A DNA stretch of 64,000 bases from Paramacrobiotus metropolitanus (taxonomy: Eukaryota > Tardigrada > Eutardigrada > Parachela > Macrobiotidae). Of this stretch, positions 9,003-20,351 are shown one piece after another (position 1 is the stretch's first letter; each line of letters begins with the position of its first letter). The DNA lies in the NCBI RefSeq assembly GCF_019649055.1, contig NW_026570354.1:186001-250000 (forward strand), written 5' to 3'. The position numbers and the translations under genes are program-made. The notes below the pieces were generated by a model. The model saw only the letters and a list, made by a program, of their open reading frames with translations. It made no database searches and was not told the origin of the DNA.

Positions 9003-11779
9003 ATGGACTTGGTCCTCCTGTTCCTTGTATCAAAACCAGCATGGCGAAGAGTGTTCATCAACGGGTTTCTCGGATACTTACTGCTGCTGACGCCATGCTG
9101 GGCTTGGTACGTGCCTGGCGCTGACACCGATCTACGCGTGTACAATCTCAACCCCCCAATTACCGCCAGTCCCGAAGAATTAGCAAGCAGACCCATGCGA
9201 CAACCGAAGACAACAACCGGTACGTTTCTAGCAAGCAATAATGTCGAGTACAATTTATCCTTACCTGCAATTTATCCTTACTGCACACAACGCGCCATGT
9301 CAGCCTTCGCTCTTTCTCGTTGATCGGTCGGCTTTATGCAGTAAGTTTTCCTCATGCTCGAATTCCGTTATCGCTTTCGTGCGCAAAATAATAAGGCTAC
9401 TTAAATTCTGTGCCACAGAGATGGTGACATGGTGTGCTCAGGAAGCAAGAAAAACAAAGAAAAAAGCAATCACAAACTATTTGCCAATGTTAATATTATT
9501 TTAATTTTTTTAGTGTTCGTATAGTTTATGAAGTATTCATTTCGTGGTATTTAGTATGATGTGCTTGTACGTGCCGTGCCAGCAGTAAACTCGTCGCTGC
9601 GTAGTGCGTAGCAGAGCTTCAGTACGTTATTAGTTTTAAATGCGCTCGCTCCATTACGTATTACTAAAATCATATTACTAAAATACAGATTTCATGTAAT
9701 TGATTTGCCTATCTGTACAGTACTCACAAAATAGTGAAGGTAGTGCGAAAATATTCATTAAATATTGGTATTTACGGTGGTTATTAATCGCATCACTGCA
9801 CGAGCACGCACCCTCGGGAACGGCAGGATATAAAAGGTGGACTGACACCTGCCACTGGTAGTGGCAGTGGCATTGGCATTGGATTTGTGAAACTGGAAAA
9901 GTTTGCCATGGCGCTCTTGGAGGGGTCAGTTTTTGTGGCGCCGTCAGACAGATTTCAGCTTCTAGAGGGCGGCAATTCGCTGCACTTGATGCAATCTACT
10001 ATAGCAAGAAACCGGCAAACTAACTCAACCAATCTAGTGTGTAAGAACCCACACTAATTATGTCGACCTGTCACTTGTGAGTTGTGACTGTCGTAGTACT
10101 CGTACTTTCTTGAATCTACACGCCGCAACGTAACGGTGCAATCTAAACTGCATCACGGTAACGCCGGGGCTTGCAAACTGATTAAACGCTGGGCGATATA
10201 TCCGATAAAGTCGTTTGCGAAACTGGATTGGTCCGACGTTAAGTCACCTGGGAAGTCCATTGCACATTTGTACCATTTAGGTCACATGTGGCACGTTTCG
10301 TACCAATGAAAAAAAACGACCGTTTTTTCACTTTTTGTAGTCACAGTATCTGTAGACATCTGTATACAGGCTGTAGACACCCTGTAGACCTATCGGCAGT
10401 CACCTGGTTTTTTGGGATGTATACAGTGTGTCTACAACGGTGTCTACACTCTACAGATTGTCTACAAGTACTACAGATGTCTACCGCTGTATACAGGCAG
10501 CCCTTCTTAGAGCTCGATAATCTGCCTGTATAGTGTATACACGTAGACAGCCCGCGGACACCACCGTAGAAGTACTGTAGTCTGTAGTTACCTGGTTTCT
10601 TAGGTTTTCTTAGGATGTATACAGGTCGTATACAGGTTGTCTACAGATGACTACACTGACTACAAGAAGGAAAAAAAACGTTCCAGTTTTTTTCTTTGGT
10701 ACGAAACGTTCCATTTATAATTTATACTTCATACGAGTAGCACGGATGATCTTGAAGTCCTTGACCGTACAATAATGCATATGAAGTGATCTTGGCAAAG
10801 CGGTAAATTTGCCAGCACATCGGCGACAAGAACCAAAGCCGAGCTATCGTTAACTCTGGAATACAAACTTATTGTTTGATACTTTTGCTGTCGTTATATG
10901 CATGATGCAGCGCCTAGTTCCACCAAGAAAGTGACAGTGACCGCTGCGGCTGTTCCCCAATAATTACGTTAGCACGGGCGGCACTGACGCAAGCGGTAAT
11001 CACATAGAACGAAACATACGAATTTCCCCAGGGGGTTTGTAAGTGCATCCAACCTTGTTCACAGGAGCAGGAGGAGGAGGAGGAGGAGGAGGAGGAGGAG
11101 GTGGTGGTGGCGGCGGAGGGGCCGGCGGAGATGGTGGAGCCCGTGATGGTTCTGGAGGTGGAGCCGGTGGGGATGGGACGGGAGGAGGTCAGGGTGACGG
11201 GAGCAGCAGCGGCAGTCTGAAAGGTGCTGGTGCGGGTGGGGCTGCTGGGTCCGGACAGAAAACGGGAGCGGGAGAAGCCGGCAATGGGACCTCCGATGGG
11301 GACGATGCAGCTGGTGAGGATACGTACAAGCTCCGTTTACAGGGAATTGTGAGCCTGCTGTTACTGCTTCGAATCGTTTCACAGGGTTACCTTTTTAACA
11401 GGCTTTGTACAGTTTGCCGTTAGTTGATTGGTAGGCTGTAGCCGTATTGGTAGCCGGTCACCATTGTGTGAGTCGTATTTTGCTGATCTGTCTTTTAGAA
11501 CTGCTGTACAACGGTTTCAGTAGTCACGCCGACATTTTATTGTTGCAGGCGGCGGCGACAGTACGATGATGTACGTCGGCATAATTGCAGGCGTTACGGT
11601 GAGCGGTAACAGCCGATTAAGGAGTGTTTCGCTGCCGCAAGCAACTGTGGAAAACGAAATACTTTTCGTTGCAGGCCGTAGCAGGCGCTGCAGGCGGTGG
11701 ATGGTGGTATTGGAAGCAGCAGCAAGCCAAAAAGAAGAAAAAGCTGGAGGAAGAGGGCGAAGAGGAGTCTGAAGATTAA
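9003..11779 (+). CDS. Small single-pass membrane protein with Gly-rich ectodomain
   Basis: Four exons join in frame to a 206-residue protein: 9003-9219, 11065-11313, 11549-11598 and 11675-11779. Exon 1 has a signal peptide (GFLGYLLLLTP) followed by CWAWYVP. Exon 2 encodes about 83 residues, starting with a long Gly run from a GGA/GGT microsatellite and ending acidic (SDGDDAAG). Exons 3 and 4 share a membrane helix (MMYVGIIAGVT + AVAGAAGGGWWYW), then a tail of Lys then Glu (AKKKKKLEEEG..ESED, stop TAA). Phases are 1, 1, 0, and every junction has GT..AG with a good donor (GTACGT, GTGAGG, GTGAGC). Topology is type I: Gly-rich outside, charged tail inside. The long first intron (1.8 kb) contains a TIR element, and a further exon could hide there. 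No known family is recognised. A matrix-linked surface protein is a guess. Confidence 0.6.
10289..10713. mobile_element. Candidate MITE with terminal inverted repeats
   Basis: The left end (ACGTTTCGTACCAATG followed by an A run) is matched inverted at the right end (ending GGTACGAAACGT), giving imperfect inverted repeats of about 25-28 bases around 370 bases. The interior is packed with TGTAGAC, GTCTACA and GTATACA motifs. No transposase is present and no clear target-site duplication was seen. It lies in the long intron of the Gly-rich gene. Confidence 0.6.
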
Positions 11780-12757
11780 AACCTGCAAAATTTCGTAAAA
11801 ACATTTCCCTCGTCTGTCCCGCTGTTTGTCGTTTTGATTCTTACGGTTAGTTGGAGTCCTTTAGGTAGCTGTTAAGTAAACCGATAATGCTGACTGTTCG
11901 ATACGACCGACTACAGAGCTGGGCGCGACCAATTCCACACCGCGGACTATTCACGCGACAAATAGCCTGTCACTGAATTTTAAACAACTTAATAGAAAAT
12001 ATATTTTTTGACTTTTATTTGTGGTTTTGTAGAGATTTATCGTACACCAGTCAATCTTGGCCCGGTAACCATGTTTCTTTCGCGATTTTTTGGAAACGGA
12101 TTTTTGATGGCTTTAGTCTTACAGGCGCTTCAACATTTTATCGAAAGCACCATCTAATTATCATATTACTCTTATTATTATTCCCTATAGCAGCCAAATT
12201 CCGTTAACAGAGACTTTTTAACCTCAGGTAAAAACCTCTGGGGCTTTAGGCTATTAGAATTTTTTTTAATTTCGAAAATGTTTTAATGTTTTGGTTTTTT
12301 TATGAGATAAAACGTGCTAAGCATATAGCAAATGAGACTGAAATACGTATGCTAACGACAGCAATATTTAGTAAGTATTACAAAAAACTTAGATAGCGTA
12401 CTGAAGAAAAGCGCACAAATCACTTCAAGATTATAACCGACAGTGGTAACTCGATTTTAATCAGAACAGGGTGGGTGTACTCGATAACCCTGACCTTAAA
12501 GTGCACACTGCACAGCGACAACGAAGATTTTTATTTTACATGCCAAGGAATTTCTCTTAAATACCGCTATATTTTGAACTCCTAACATTCAGTAAACAGT
12601 AACATCAGTATGACATTTTGGAATTTAAATGAAGAAGTTATAAATCCCGCCTTCAAATTCAATGCACAATTATTGGGTTCCTTTTTTTTGTTTCATTGCC
12701 AGGCATGCGTCTGAAACTGCTAAAGGAAGAAGTCTAATAAAAAGCGAGCAGCATACC
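11780..12757. other. No supported gene
   Basis: AT-rich DNA after the Gly-rich gene. A good polypyrimidine tract and acceptor ends at 12703, so 12704-12757 could be 5' untranslated or earlier coding sequence of the gene starting at 12758. Confidence 0.4.
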
Positions 12758-13122
12758 ATGGTCGACGACGCGACCGGGAACCGTCCTGACAAGTAGGTAT
12801 GCTAAGCGGTTCATTTGTTTGGCGAACCACTTCGCCTTACATACTTACATACATGCAGGTGCCGACAGTCACCTCGGATGCTTCAATCTAATTTTATGCG
12901 ACTGTTTACAGATCCATTCAGATAGGTGGTCGCCTGTCCGACGACATCTATCAAGGCGACACCAAGCCACTGTCCTGCGAAGTCCTGACCAACCCGGTGC
13001 ACACCTCCGTGTGGACCTTCGTCAACAAATACTCGTACCACGTCGAGTACGCTGCAGCAGTACCGTTGCGCTGGCATCGGGCATCGTATTGTGCTGCTTG
13101 CGTGACCTGTCGCTGTACTTGA
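12758..13122 (+). CDS. Candidate small two-exon gene, unknown product
   Basis: An ATG in the strong context ACCATGG starts a short exon (12758-12792) ending AA|GTAGGT in phase 2. The acceptor at 12911 (CTGTTTACAG) opens an exon in the matching phase. Joined, they read about 81 residues ending at TGA 13120-13122, with a middle part rich in G/C third bases (GGRLSDDIYQG, LSCEVLTNP, WTFVNKYSY). The L-x-C..W spacing faintly recalls an Ig-like strand pair. The last 25 residues are odd and Cys-rich. In the frame shifted by one base, the sequence from about 13050 reads a hydrophobic stretch (STVALASGIVLCCL) and runs to 13208, so a missed splice or frame break is possible. Product and 3' end are uncertain. 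Confidence 0.35.
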
Positions 13123-13956
13123 CTGGGCCAACAAATCCGCGCCGAGCACCACCCGCGCCCGGCCACGAGCTCTGGGGGACCGGGAGGAAAAGCAGTGCTC
13201 CTGAGTGACAGGACAGGCGTCAGTTACATAATTATATGTACCAGACAGAAGGAGATTTTTCAAAAAGCACGGTGATGAAATGTTAACACGGGTTTGTTCA
13301 ATTTTATGTGCTCTTTTGACAGCATTCGCATTTATTCATTGCTGTTGGCTCGTCAAAGGGTCTGGTTGCCACCCGCCGGTAGTGTTTGGTTGGGCGCCGT
13401 TTTGGTTTTGTTGTTTTGTTGTCTTGTTGCTATTTGTAGACATGACCTTTTGCTATGCGTTTTCTGCTGTGCTCTTTCTGATGTTTTAGGTTATGTGGTC
13501 ATTGTGTTGATTCGAGCGAAGGCGCATTGAACGCACGGCAACAGCAAGCCTAACTCGAAGATGCAGTAGTACGTTACTACTGTGTCTGTACCGGTATGAC
13601 GTAGAGTGAACTGTCAACTCCTTTACAGCGTAGTGCATACGGCCCATATTACAGCATGCATCACACAACCAAACGTGCAACATGTAACGCAGACCTAAAG
13701 AGTTCTGCTGACAACCGATAACACAAACTTTCAGCCTTACTGCCCCGATACGCTCACAGTACTTAAAATTATGCAGCCCGCAGCCATATCAATATGTGCA
13801 CAGTGCACCATACCAACGGCTAATAATAATTCTCCTAAAGCCACGCTGCATGTGTTATGTGCACTATTCGATCCGAATCGATTGCATTACATATTGCCAT
13901 TACTGCCTAGTGCCTACTAGTAAGAGTTTGCCTCGGTCTCGCAGTCTCCTTAACTG
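13123..13956. other. No supported gene
   Basis: 13280-13530 (plus) reads very hydrophobic in two frames. The cause is a T/G-rich tract that looks more like a splice polypyrimidine tract than codons. Nothing else is seen. Confidence 0.35.
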
Positions 13957-16900
13957 CTACTGATACGTTTCTCCCCAGAACATTTTGCCCCCTTTATTCT
14001 CCGTGTACACCTGGGTTTCTGATTTGTCTGATTTCTCCGGCAGTGGTTTAGGTTTGTGTCTGTCTGTGTTGTCTCTTCCATCCGGCGGCGACAAGGTTGC
14101 CGTTTTCTCAGAAGACGCCGTCTTTTTTTCAGATGACGTTTTCTTCACAGCGCTGTTTCCGGCAGTACCTATAAAATTAATGCGATTCAGATCACTGCAT
14201 TTCAAACAGAGGCCGATAGCTACGCAACGAGGGTATTAGACAGTTTGTGTCGGATGAAAGCGAAAATCTTCTCTTCTAACATCGATATGACCGGCTGGTT
14301 TCGGGTTAAATCCTTCTTTAATATCAACCCGTCCGGAGCTATTTAGACAGATGTAAATAGGGAATTTCGGAATGTCAGACCAGGGCCGAATTCGGAATTT
14401 GACCGTTAGTGATCGAGCTCGTAGCCGTCAGTGATTTTACCGTTAGTGATTTTAGCTGCTTTGAGCTTTTACAGTCTAGTCAATTTCGGATGGGTTTATT
14501 TTAATAATTAGAATTAATTTTTCTTATCGCTTCACTGGAAGTGCATGCGAGTGAGGTGCCAAGCTGGAAGATTAGTAAGTAGTATACTAGTATGTACTGA
14601 CTACTGTTGTTTACCGGCAGCATTTACTGATGTACGTGAGGAGTGACTTCCCACGGCATCTTCCTCATTCTCCTCCATTGGCACTGGTTTCTTCTTTTTA
14701 TGATATCGCCGGTATGCATAAATCGCAGCTGCCACAAGTAAGCAGAGGAATGCCAGCTACAAAAAAAACGTTTTAGGTTTGGGATATAAGGTAGTGGCAA
14801 CACGTAATGAGTTGACAGGGTCGGGTGCACTTGTACTGTGTAGAACATGAAAATGGCGTTTGCCTACGGCGTAAATTGCGAGCTTTACGTATGCCGTTAC
14901 TGAAGCGGGAATAAATCACTCTGTCTTTTGTAGCTTTATAGCCTTCACTGTAACTATGCATGAAGGCGTTTCCGTACTTTGCCAAGAATATTCTGCATGC
15001 GACCTAATTATTGAGTTGCTGAGCCGGCAAATCGGACCGTTTTAGATTTAACTACTGTCCGATCGGAAATTTTTAGCTCAAACTTACTGTAGGAGTAGTG
15101 AATGCGGTTGTATGCGCGCTGTACGTTCTGTACTACCGGTACGCACTGATTCTAAATTTGTATGCGAATGCGCAGAGCCGCAGCAGTTTCATTCTCTGTA
15201 AGGCTGCGTACATGCCACACACCTTATTTTACCTTTGCGCTAAAAATTTCCGATCGCACTGTAGCTAAATAAAGTAGTAGTTGCAACGGCAGTGTTTTTC
15301 TTGCGACAGTAGTACTTATATTGCTATGTAATATGCGTAACCAACGCGTACGGACCGGTGTTCTGCACACTGGGATGGTTAATTACTTGTTTTTTGAGCC
15401 CTTAAAGAAAATCTGATTACTTTAAAAGCTGTCCAAAAGAAAGGCCAATCATAATCAACTTACCGAGCCGATAACAATTCCTATAATCGCTCCCACTGAC
15501 AAACCTAGAACATACAGAATAGTGAACCTTTCATGCTTTGTATCTACAAATACCGTATGTCTTCAATTAGTAATCTTTTCGGTTTCCCAACCCTTTTCGA
15601 AATGAAGATCCCATGCTGTACCGTAATGAATTTTTGTGACCCATCCGAAATAATTATGCGGAATGAGTACGTATGAATTGTAGTTCATATACTGTAATTC
15701 TGCAACTATGCATTAGTTTTGTACTCTGTCTACGAATCAGGGATGTCCGGCACGAGGTCGTAGACTGACATGAAAGAAAAGCCTCTCATGCTATCAGCGC
15801 ATCAGCGAAAGCCTTACGCCTTACATATAAAGTGTACGCAGTACGAGTGAAATATAAAACAGTGAAGCAGCACCATAGTCAAATGCTTTGCTCTCAGATT
15901 TCCCGGGTTACTGGTGCAGCAATGCAGAGTTCAAATTACGAAACCGGGAGAACAGAGAGACATTACCTTTTGAATCGGAAGCTGCAGTGTCCGAATCCGA
16001 ACCTGTGCGAGTACCATTAGCAGCATCATTCGTAGTGGGCGGCTTCGATGTGGTGAAGTCGAAATAGTTTCGATACGAATTGTTTCCCAGTGTTGGAACT
16101 CTTGGGCTGTCCGCATCACTGTAACCGTTCTAGGATAAGAAAATGAAAGCAGTGTCATGCCAAAACGTCATTCACGAAGGAAGGTTTGACGTTTATTATG
16201 TTTGGTAATAATTTAAGGGTTGCACTTACTCAGTAAGTAAGTAAGTCAGACTTACTTGCTTGCACTGCACAGGATATGATATTAGTATTGCAGTACGGTT
16301 TGACATATTTTGTTGTTGCGTCAGAGTAAAAACATTAATACGATGAGTAACTATGGAGCATCATGATAATTCTGATCATTGCATTTAAATCTCGAATCAT
16401 TTACATATATCTTAATATTAAATCATTCGAGATTTCAAATCTATTGCACCCACTCCGCCACCAAGACAGCAGGCAACCTGTAACCATAATGAACTTAACG
16501 CACCGGTAGTAATGGCTGCACCATGGCCTCATCCCAAGAGAGAGTATTGCACAAGGGTGTGTTGCAGATGCAGATTCGATCGGGACGGTTGTTTGCAGCC
16601 GGAAAAATGTTTTCGCAAATATATTTTGCTCCTGGCGGTAGCCTGCTCCACAACTTTATGTCGTCCTCATCGTTAACATTGGTAGCGCAATCTCGGTTCA
16701 TTAACCCTGTAAAGGATTATGGGGGTACTCTTACATTTTGCTTTCGCTTATGCCTGCGGGCTGTGATGAATTATGCTAGGCTGATGTTTTTCTCATTTGG
16801 GGTCGGACGGGTGGGTTTTCATTGGAGCGATTTTCGGTGTGTGACCAGCACAGCAGCCACAGCCGATAAAACTTTTTATGCACACTTCTGCGAACATAAT

Positions 16901-17889
16901 ATACCATATAAGGACAGGATCTCCAATACTTAAAACAAATTCTCTAAGACCTGGTTTAAGCAAGTAGTGCTAACGTTTTCCTTCGAACACCAATTATTCG
17001 CATGCATGCGATGAGGGCATGCCGCATGCCCACACAGGCTGACAGCGGAAGGTCAAAAATTCAGCTATGTGCAAAGTGCCTGCGAGGGAGTTTGGTTCAG
17101 GTTTGGGATCATTTTTCACACTGGCACCGAGGGTTGCCCATGGACTGTTCTGACACTAGCAATATCTAGTATCTGCATTCCTATTGCAAAGTGAGCTGTA
17201 TTTCAGAGCTGAGTAACGAAAAACATCTCCAAATTTTGTATGCATTTCTTACAGTACAACCAATCCACGCGCTACATGCGGTTTCGTTAGAAATGTTCCC
17301 CAAGGAGTTTTTGCAAATCGACTTTCGTAAAGGGTTTTAGCAGGTCAGTGCTCGAAGTTGTCATACCAATGCCATTCTTGCAAACTGTACGCACTTACGT
17401 AAATAAATGTTATTGCAGCTGATTGTTGTACCAAACTTCTAAGTTACTAACCATTGCGACCGTCTGCTTTTAACTGCGCTCCCATCTGACAGAAATTTAT
17501 TCCAGTTGTGCATGTCGTATTTATTCCCATATCTTCGACGCACAGATTGGTGGAACGATCAAATTGACACTGATAGCACTGCAGCAGATTACCCACGATC
17601 ATCCTTGCTAATGCTGGATCGTACATTCCTGATGCTGCAAACAATAACACATGGCTACTTAATCGTAGTTTGCACAAATAACGCAGCAGAAAGTTCTAGT
17701 ATTAATAATCCACGTATGCAGAGTTCCGTAGCTACGATTTGGGAAGCTGTGTAGCGGATGACCGCCGTCCGCAAGTACTGGCATTTGATTACGCTGAGAT
17801 CCGGACAAGTACTGACCTTGTTGCAGCAGAAGACAGCAGATGATCCAGATCATTCTTACAAGACAATGAGCACGACCTGTCCTCTCCAT
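13957..17889 (-). CDS. Three-finger (Ly6/uPAR-type) single-pass membrane protein
   Basis: Seven exons join in frame: 17817-17889, 17452-17634, 16504-16706, 15967-16129, 15464-15504, 14615-14756 and 13957-14168 (338 residues). Exon 1 is a signal peptide (MIWIICCLLLQQ). Exons 2-3 hold the domain: LQCYQCQ at the start, CNTPLCN at the end and ten Cys in all, the canonical Ly6 set. Exon 4 is a Ser/Thr/Asp-rich stalk. Exons 5-6 together make the membrane helix (GAIIGIVIG + LAFLCLLVAAAIYAY), followed by RRYHKKKK. Exon 7 is a Lys/Ser-rich tail. If the weak donor GCCG|GTAAAC at 14615 is not used, exon 6 stops at 14601 and gives a 272-residue form. Ly6 proteins are usually GPI-anchored or secreted, so a true helix and long tail is less usual. 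The layout recalls TGF-beta-receptor ectodomains, but no kinase exon is present. It is described as a surface receptor or modulator, not a toxin. Confidence 0.75.
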
Positions 17890-20351
17890 TGCTTAACGGA
17901 TCTTCTTGTGTTATTTTTGCAGTGCAACATTAATACAACTATACAATCGTAAAGCAGATGACGACACCTTTGATCCCCATTGATTACGAGTTTTTTGTCA
18001 TTTAACCGCGAAAGAGGTATGGCCTATGGGATCACAACAGCACGGCGCTGATTGTGCCAGAAAGTAAGGTTTTTTTTCTGACAACTGACAAGCAATACAC
18101 GATCAAAATAATGACAACTTATAAATACATTTACACACAGAACTTAATCACCGTCTCAATTTGGCACCGAATTGAAGCGTAGGAAGATCACAACTGATAA
18201 CTCCATTAAATGTTACTCTGTACCCATTACATCCATTACCCGAGCCAAAGAAATCGGAACGAATTAACAACAACGGCCCAAAAATTCAGGATGATGATAG
18301 TCTAATGTTTATCTCAAAATTATAAAATAATTACTATAACAGCAACTCGATTAATCTTCTGCTGACAATTTTTTTAATTCACCAATGACAAAAAACAACT
18401 TATTCTTTCTCATACGCACATGTTACAGAAGTCAGAACTTCACTGTTGAGAAACTTGAGCTAAACGTTAAAAGGGTCATTGGTACTGTACTTAAATTAAA
18501 CGCTACGTATAATAACGTACAGTAAAAGTACTTATTGAAAGACTTACCAGTACTTATTGTACTTACTCACTTAGTCTTACTTATTGTACAGTAAAAGTAC
18601 TTTAAGTACTGTAATTGTAAGTCGTTAGTTTTGAGGTAACATGCATACTTTATTGTTATTGTTGTAGATGTCGCGCTAGAACTGGACAAATGTTTGCAGT
18701 TCTGTTACTCTGTACGTTCTTGCGATACGTATACAAGTGAAGACCAATACGTGTTATTTCTGTTGTGGTACCTAGTGTAAATGGAAGAAGTTAGAAGAAC
18801 GTAAAATTAATGACAGCAGACTAAGTCTTGTGCAGCCAGGCAACAAAGTTGTCCGCAATATTCATACCGTACGAGCACGTGTACATTGTTAAATTAATTA
18901 AGTTTTGCTTTAAAATTAAGTAACGAAATGCGGTACAAAGTAATTGGGAAGTGGCAGCCTTGAAACCCGTCAGTAAAGTGGTCATCAGTTTTGTCCTTAT
19001 CCTTCAAATCAAGTATGCACAGTTAGAGCAGCAGATAAAGGCTTTCAAGGCACCGACAATTTGCTGACCAGTGACCATTATCTTGCTGAATGACACAGTT
19101 AAATACCGTAGCTGTTCGTCTAAATTAGCAAAAAAATTGAGTACCAGACCGATAATTCGTCTGGCCGGTCACCAAATAGTGTGTAAGTCGCCCATGTTTC
19201 GGCTAACAATGTCGAGAAGTTAAAGAGTCAAAACCCTGGCGTGCTACCAGTGCGAGTCATCAACTGCAAGTACAGAGTACGACCAATCTATTAGGACACC
19301 AAGCGGCGAACTCATGTTACGTTGTATGTTATTTTTATTTTTTGAAGGCAACCGGACTGCAGGCACGGCTAAACAGAAAACATAGCTCTACAACTTGTAG
19401 TACCCTTAAACAAATAAAAGTCACTCGCTTCCACAGAGCCGACGAACAGTTTGATTACAGTAATTCCGATTTCGAAGTTGCCAGTTTCTTGTAGAAACTG
19501 TACGATAGTAAGTTGCTAGTATGTTGTTTTAACTAAGGTGATTCTTTATCAAAGCACTGGGAAAGCGACTCGAGCAACACACAGGCGAGGCCCGTTCTCA
19601 TGAATTTCTACGTCAAAGATTGTCACTGGAGGTACAGCGTGGTCACGCGGCATCGGTTTTGAGAACGATGGAAGGAGCAGAAAAGTTTAATGAAATTCTG
19701 ATGCTATAAAAAATGTTGATATTTTCAAATATTGTAACAATTACGTTGTACCACAGGAGAAATAAAGTATCTGTACCGAGGTGAAGCCGTCAAGAGGATG
19801 TAAAAATAATGTCGTTCGTGGCTCGTGTAGGTAATTAAAATGCCGATCAGTATCATGTAAACAAAATTCTTCGATTGCAAGTAAATGAAAGTCTCTAACC
19901 TTGTTTTAAAACGTTCTCTTCAAACCTTCTCTCCGCACTGTGCGATGCGAAGAAATGCTCCGAACTGTGCGAAGGAATAAAGATCGAAGATTTTGACTTC
20001 GCACTTGAAGTGTGGCACTCGCTCGTACACGGCGACTACGACAAGTTGGTAGCTTGATCTGCAGTACATCCATGCAGTCTGACATTTTATTGGCATACAG
20101 TAAAACTGTAAAAGGTACAAAATTCAACATTTAAAAAGCCATTCACATGACACACACCTGCACATCCTGGCTAATTCACAAAAGCAAACAATACTAGTAA
20201 ATAAAAAAGCGTACAAAAATTCAAAACTTTAGCGCTACGACTCCAACGGCCAGTGTTGGTCACAACGGTCCCGGTGGCTGATGAGGTTCCCTTTTCAACT
20301 CTACAACATAACAAACAGTCATTCCACTGAATTATCTCGTTCCCTTGCAGC
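17890..20351. other. Intergenic, no supported gene
   Basis: AT-rich, with GTAC-rich tracts near 18510-18610. A minus-strand AATAAA (plus 20086-20091), about 260 bases beyond the HBP1-like stop codon, is a possible polyadenylation signal for that gene. Confidence 0.4.

Noticed and set aside
13280-13530. Hydrophobic plus-strand frames resembling multi-pass membrane protein
   Set aside because: Produced by a T/G-rich tract typical of a splice polypyrimidine region; neighbouring frames are equally hydrophobic and no exon chain fits well.
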